A DNA stretch of 26,766 nt, taken from assembly GCA_046728175.1 (NCBI GenBank), contig JBKPEA010000113.1, forward strand, positions 1 to 26,766, given 5' to 3'. Positions 23,342-26,766 of this stretch are shown piece after piece; the first letter of the stretch is position 1; every line of letters begins with the position of its first letter. The translations under genes were made by a program, and so were the position numbers. A model generated the notes under the pieces. It made no database searches. It had not been told where the DNA came from and saw only the letters and a program-made list of their open reading frames with translations. The DNA comes from JAFAHS01 sp046728175 (GTDB lineage: Bacteria > Desulfobacterota > Binatia > Binatales > Binataceae).

Positions 23342-24196
23342 CTAGCTGTGTTGCAGCAGCGTCAGTTCGACTGCCGTGGTCGGCGATCTGGTCGGGTCGT
23401 CTTCCTTGATGAATGCACCGGTCAGGGTCAGCGGTGCTTCACTGCGAAACCAGGCCGCGCGTCGATATCCCTCGCCGCGAAAGCACGGCTTTCGGTAAAC
23501 GACCCGCACGCGTGCGAAATAGAGACGCGCCAGGTCGTGACCCGCGCGCTTCAGTGAATCGGCCAGGAATTCTTCCATGGCGCGCAGGTAGGCGGTCCCG
23601 TTCACGTGCCGGTTCGGATCGGTGTGACCGTAGTGCCATACGTGGCTCTCCGAATCGGCGAAATCCGGTTTGCGTGCGAAATCCGCCATCGATTCGACAA
23701 CGGGGATGGTGATTTCGCGAGACGGAAGGGCTCCCAGACCGAGCTCGGCCGGCAATTCGGTCACCCGCCGGCGCGCCGGATCAGGATCGTATCGCGTGAA
23801 CACATTGACCATGCGCGCGCTGCCAAGAAACGTACCCTCGCGTTTGCGCAGCGTGTGACGGCCCTCGCGCGCGATATTGCGGGTCTCACCGCTGGGGTCG
23901 ACGTTTCTCGCTAGCCACGACTCGCCGGTTACCTCAATCCGCTCGGATGCTTCGCACGGAACATCAGCGGTTTCGTACTCGACATAGACCAGCGGCGCGA
24001 AGATACCGCTTCGATCCGAATGGTCATGAACACCGGCCAAAATTCGCGCCCACGGAGCAAAGTGCGATCGCCCGGTATAGGCAGAGACAGCCGACAGGCG
24101 AATCGTCATCCGCTCCGTCAAATCCTGAAAATGCAGCGGCTCACGAAAACGCGAACGAACAATCCGATCTGCTCCGATGCGAGGTGTCCTTGCCAT
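23342..24196 (-). CDS. double-hotdog thioesterase-like protein
   Basis: The ~284-residue product carries the 4HBT/acyl-ACP thioesterase motif HTDPNRHVNGTAYLRAMEEF in its second half (about residues 191-210 from the ATG at 24196; D193, N195, H197, N199 being the expected catalytic set). The first half (LSAVSAYTGRSHFAPWARIL onward) looks like a second, degenerate hotdog, giving the tandem layout of FatA/FatB-type thioesterases. The frame also opens at TTG 24232; neither start has a ribosome site, so the N-terminus is uncertain, and an internal ATG near residue 30 is also possible. It probably hydrolyses acyl-CoA or acyl-ACP, or dehydrates. It is separated by about 200 bp from the MauE/DoxX gene upstream, which ends at 24397. 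Confidence 0.7.
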   Translation of the reverse strand: MARTPRIGADRIVRSRFREPLHFQDLTERMTIRLSAVSAYTGRSHFAPWARILAGVHDHSDRSGIFAPLVYVEYETADVPCEASERIEVTGESWLARNVDPSGETRNIAREGRHTLRKREGTFLGSARMVNVFTRYDPDPARRRVTELPAELGLGALPSREITIPVVESMADFARKPDFADSESHVWHYGHTDPNRHVNGTAYLRAMEEFLADSLKRAGHDLARLYFARVRVVYRKPCFRGEGYRRAAWFRSEAPLTLTGAFIKEDDPTRSPTTAVELTLLQHS

Positions 24197-24396
24197 CGGC
24201 GACAGCGTAGCCAGTTCATTACTACGGCTCAACGACGGCGTCCGCTTTGCAAGCGCTTCTCAAGTCGAAGCGGTCTTGTCGGCCAAGCCGCATTCTCTGG
24301 CCGGCCGCGCTCATTGGCGGTGCGGAGCACGAGCTGGTCGCGACCCGGAATCATCGAGCGCTCCTGCACTGCTGACGAACCTCGAACGACTGCGTG

Positions 24397-24840
24397 TCAC
24401 AGAGCTGGCTTTGGGGCCACGCTTCGCGCGGTGATTCGGTAGAGCACAGCGCAGCCGGCGGCGAGCAGCAGGTCGCGCCCCAGGTCGACCCACGGATTCG
24501 CGCCCACCGTGCTGGTTCCGAAGCACCCGCAATTGACGGTTATCCCCCGCGCCAGTGCCAGGGAAAGCGCGATACAGTACATGCTCGCCATTATGAGCAG
24601 CCCCAGCGCGCCGACACGCTTCTGCAAGCCGGTCAGCACCATCGCTCCCGCCCCGATCTCGAAGGGCGCAATCGATAGCATGAACGGGATGATCACCGCG
24701 CCGGGCAGGATCCGAAATGATGCAACGCTGTCCGCGAATTCGATGCCGTCATTGCGCTTGGCCCAACCGGCATAGATGAAGACCCCACCGATTACCAGGC
24801 GAAGCACCCACTCGAGGTATCTTGAAGATCGTCCCGTCAT
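24397..24840 (-). CDS. MauE/DoxX-family redox-associated membrane protein
   Basis: A 147-residue protein with four hydrophobic helices (about 10-25, 48-70, 75-97, 120-136). NCGCFG (residues 103-108) sits between helices three and four, the signature of the MauE/DoxX redox-associated branch. MauE is needed for methylamine dehydrogenase maturation and is thought to help thiol transfer or disulfide formation in the periplasm. The frame is open to 24969, but the ATG at 24840 overlaps the stop of the rhodanese gene as ATGA, so translation is coupled and this is the natural start. It is the last gene of the CopD-SCO-rhodanese-MauE operon. No mau structural genes are present, so the client is another protein. 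Confidence 0.85.
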   Translation of the reverse strand: MTGRSSRYLEWVLRLVIGGVFIYAGWAKRNDGIEFADSVASFRILPGAVIIPFMLSIAPFEIGAGAMVLTGLQKRVGALGLLIMASMYCIALSLALARGITVNCGCFGTSTVGANPWVDLGRDLLLAAGCAVLYRITARSVAPKPAL

Positions 24841-25433
24841 TTCTCGACTGGTAGTCCGGCTTCCGTCCATCCCGACCATCCCCCGGTGAACACGCGCACC
24901 TGCGAGAACCCGAGGCTTAGCAAGGCACTGGCGACCATCCGGCTGTCGTGGCAATCGCCGCCCGAACAATAGACGACAATTGATTTGTCCTTTGCTGAGT
25001 CCAGCGTCGGGCGCACGCGGCGATAGTCCCGAGCGAAATCATCACGCGACAGATTCAGCGCACCCGGAATGTGTCCCTGTTGGTAGAACGGCGCCGCACG
25101 CGCATCCAGGACGATAGTCTTGTGGTCTCCGACCACGCCGCGCAACTGATCGAGTGAAATCGTATCCGCGTCGGTGAGGCGAAACGCGGGTGCCTCGACC
25201 AGCGAGGTGAGTTCTGCCGCCAGGCGCTGCTCCGGCGTTTGATAGACGAGCGCCAGCGGTGCCGCGCGAAAGTGATTGATTGCCAGGCCGGCCAGGAGTG
25301 AGGCCACTGCGAGGAAGATCACGCCCACAATATCGCGGGTGAAGGTCCCGCCCCTGAGCGGGCTCGAGCCACCCTCCGTCATGATCGGACCAGGTTTAGG
25401 AGGATGCTGGTCGGTCAGAGATGCACTTTCCAT
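24837..25433 (-). CDS. membrane-anchored rhodanese-domain protein
   Basis: The 198-residue protein has one N-terminal membrane helix (about 34-52, IVGVIFLAVASLLAGLA) and a single rhodanese domain outside it. Family motifs are TIVLDARAAPFYQQGHIPGALNLS and the active loop YCSGGDCHDSRMVA, where Cys156 is the catalytic residue and Cys161 a second thiol; the GHIPGA and GGWSGWTEAGLPV ends are typical. Orientation puts the rhodanese in the periplasm, which is unusual compared with cytosolic sulfurtransferases. It likely handles persulfide or thiol transfer to a redox partner. The start overlaps the end of the SCO gene by 19 nt, and its stop overlaps the MauE/DoxX start as ATGA. A shorter start at 25382 is possible. 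Confidence 0.9.
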   Translation of the reverse strand: MESASLTDQHPPKPGPIMTEGGSSPLRGGTFTRDIVGVIFLAVASLLAGLAINHFRAAPLALVYQTPEQRLAAELTSLVEAPAFRLTDADTISLDQLRGVVGDHKTIVLDARAAPFYQQGHIPGALNLSRDDFARDYRRVRPTLDSAKDKSIVVYCSGGDCHDSRMVASALLSLGFSQVRVFTGGWSGWTEAGLPVEK

Positions 25434-26077
25434 TGGGCGTGGTCTTTCGCCGAAGCCGATCCGGTTTCCACCGCTTGCCGGATGTCGCTTGACACCAGCG
25501 CCGGTTCCGCGTGCGACGCGGCATATTGATAGAGCTGTCGCCCGTCCGGTCCGACCAGAAAAAACTCCAGCACATGGTCCACCGTACCATCGGCCTCACG
25601 CTGGCGAACGAGTTTGAATTGATTCATCAGCTGTTCGATATCCGCGGGCGAGCCGGTCAGAAACAGCCACCCATTCTGATCGGCCCCTTGTTGCTTGGCG
25701 TAGTTGAGCAGCTCGCCGGGTCCGTCATGCTCCGGATCGACCGTAACCGAGACGAACCAGACCTTGCTGCCGAGCATCGGTCCAAGCCGATTTGCAATCA
25801 ATCGCATCCGCGACGTCAGCATCAAGCACGGCCCCGGGCAACTGGTGTAGATAAAATCGAACAGAACCGGTTTTCCCCTGAGCGAGGCCAGCGAGACTTT
25901 TTTGCCGTTTTGGTCGGTCAACGTGAGATGTGGCAGACAGTCGCCGGTGCCCGAAGGCGAATACGCTCCGGTCCGCTCCACCCCACGGTTGCATCCGGCC
26001 GCAACCAATTCCGCCCCAACGACCAGGGTTACCAGGACCAGCCCGACACGTGTCGAGAATCGAGTTGAATGGTGCAT
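25415..26077 (-). CDS. SCO1/SenC-family copper chaperone
   Basis: A 220-residue thioredoxin-fold protein with the SCO copper site: FIYTSCPGPCLML gives the CxxxC pair C80 and C84, and TVDHVLEFFLVGPDG gives His168. VSVTVDPEHDGPGELLNYA is the usual SCO core strand and helix. Residues 11-28 form a hydrophobic export segment ending VAAGC, a near-lipobox, so it may be a lipoprotein anchored at Cys29, or retain a membrane anchor. SCO proteins deliver copper to, or reduce thiols of, the CuA site of cytochrome oxidase and other copper enzymes. The start is ATG 26077 (GTG 26080 is adjacent), 8 nt after the CopD stop. It overlaps the rhodanese gene by 19 nt. Confidence 0.93.
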   Translation of the reverse strand: MHHSTRFSTRVGLVLVTLVVGAELVAAGCNRGVERTGAYSPSGTGDCLPHLTLTDQNGKKVSLASLRGKPVLFDFIYTSCPGPCLMLTSRMRLIANRLGPMLGSKVWFVSVTVDPEHDGPGELLNYAKQQGADQNGWLFLTGSPADIEQLMNQFKLVRQREADGTVDHVLEFFLVGPDGRQLYQYAASHAEPALVSSDIRQAVETGSASAKDHAQWKVHL

Positions 26078-26085
26078 CACGGTTT

Positions 26086-26766
26086 CTACTTCTTGGTGGC
26101 CATGGAAATTCCCGTGGCGGTCGAGTAAAGAGTATCCAGCGCCATCCCGGGATGCGACATCATGTGACCTCTTGCGGGCGGTGTGTTTGCCAGCAGTGCC
26201 GCAAGGCCTACCACCGCGAACCCCAAAACCAGCGATTCAATTCCCACGTTACGCAACAGGATTCGCCGGGTACCGGAGTCGGCGACGTCCGGGATGAGAC
26301 GTTCACGGTTGTAAGCTCCTATTGAGAGCACCGCACAGAACACTACCACCTTGACCATCAGGGTTCGCCCGTAACTGGAAAACAGCAGACGGTCGACGCT
26401 CAGGCCCAGTCCCTGGTACGCCGTGTAAGCTCCGCTGAGCACCACCGCCGCGACGCTCCACGCAGCCATTGTCGAGACCAGGCGTGCTGCTCGCGCTACC
26501 CAGTCCGAGGAAGGTTGCGCGCGCCGGGAAACCACCCAGAGTCCGAGCAACGCACCAATCCAGCTTCCGGCCGCGGCCTCATGAACCAGGTAGATGAGAA
26601 TGGCCACGCGGCCATGGTCAACCGCGTGACTCAGCTGCGCCTCACAGAACAAAAGCATCGCGCTGAAGCACACCAGCACCACAGCCCGGGCGGTGCTCGC
26701 GAGCCGTACAAAGACGCAGACTAGCAGCAGAGCTGCGACTATCAGTGACCATCGCCACACTTCACC
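26086..26766 (-). CDS. CopD-family copper transport membrane protein, 5' end outside the window
   Basis: The frame is open to the right edge, so the N-terminus is missing; an internal GTG at 26760 is probably not the true start. The visible ~226 residues contain about six hydrophobic helices. The CopD-like core includes YLVHEAAAGSWIGALLGL, where His and the flanking Gly/Trp are typical of the copper-binding helix of the family, and SSYGRTLMVKVVVFCAVLSIGAYNRERL in the second half. A short tail GHMMSHPGM adds His/Met residues that could bind copper. CopD proteins move copper across the inner membrane. It heads the operon with SCO, rhodanese and MauE/DoxX: the SCO ATG lies 8 nt after its stop. 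Confidence 0.85.
   Translation of the reverse strand, partial: GEVWRWSLIVAALLLVCVFVRLASTARAVVLVCFSAMLLFCEAQLSHAVDHGRVAILIYLVHEAAAGSWIGALLGLWVVSRRAQPSSDWVARAARLVSTMAAWSVAAVVLSGAYTAYQGLGLSVDRLLFSSYGRTLMVKVVVFCAVLSIGAYNRERLIPDVADSGTRRILLRNVGIESLVLGFAVVGLAALLANTPPARGHMMSHPGMALDTLYSTATGISMATKK

Overview
The window is about 26.8 kb of GC-rich bacterial DNA packed with enzyme genes. It carries no rRNA, tRNA, CRISPR array, phage gene or recognisable insertion sequence. The content (a long cyclase-ATPase-TPR regulator, amidohydrolases of the decarboxylase type, a carotenoid oxygenase, MaoC/CitE/BKACE enzymes, a Sulfotransfer_3 protein, a DUF992 protein) fits a metabolically versatile soil or environmental bacterium. 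Candidatus Binatota/Desulfobacterota-like or alphaproteobacterial lineages come to mind, but the sequence alone does not settle this, and taxonomy is the least certain part of the annotation.

Layout. (1) 1-7.0 kb: a plus-strand TPR tail of a cyclase/ATPase-type regulator cut by the window edge faces a minus-strand block. That block encodes an MpaB/latex-clearing-protein-like oxygenase, a full-length zinc-ribbon/class III cyclase/AAA+ ATPase/TPR regulator, and an unrecognised 383-residue protein 3 nt downstream of the regulator. (2) 7.0-8.6 kb: sparse DNA with one convincing small gene, a 58-residue single-helix membrane protein with a strong Shine-Dalgarno site, followed by almost 1.2 kb without a credible gene. 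(3) 8.6-16.7 kb: a tricarballylate-dehydrogenase-like flavoprotein, a zinc alcohol dehydrogenase, an amidohydrolase plus crotonase pair, a second amidohydrolase, and a carotenoid oxygenase with all four iron-binding histidines. (4) 16.7-21.7 kb: a minus-strand group (SnoaL-like protein, SDR, MaoC-like protein, secreted DUF992 protein) diverges from a plus-strand trio (BKACE, MaoC-like hydratase, CitE-like lyase). (5) 21.9-24.2 kb: a sulfotransferase converging on a double-hotdog thioesterase-like gene. (6) 24.4-26.8 kb: a tightly coupled minus-strand operon CopD - SCO - rhodanese - MauE/DoxX.

How the genes may work together (inference). Regions 3-5 read as a catabolic neighbourhood for branched or isoprenoid-like organic acids. 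Oxygenases (MpaB-like, carotenoid-cleaving) and dehydrogenases (flavoprotein, MDR, SDR) would oxidise the substrate. Hotdog and crotonase hydratases would act on CoA esters, and BKACE and CitE-type enzymes would cleave carbon-carbon bonds. No transporter, acyl-CoA synthetase or DNA-binding regulator is seen, so the pathway is incomplete here. Region 6 looks like an independent copper/thiol redox module. It is the most coherent candidate for a poorly described system, together with the oxygenase/cyclase/unknown-protein block at the start.
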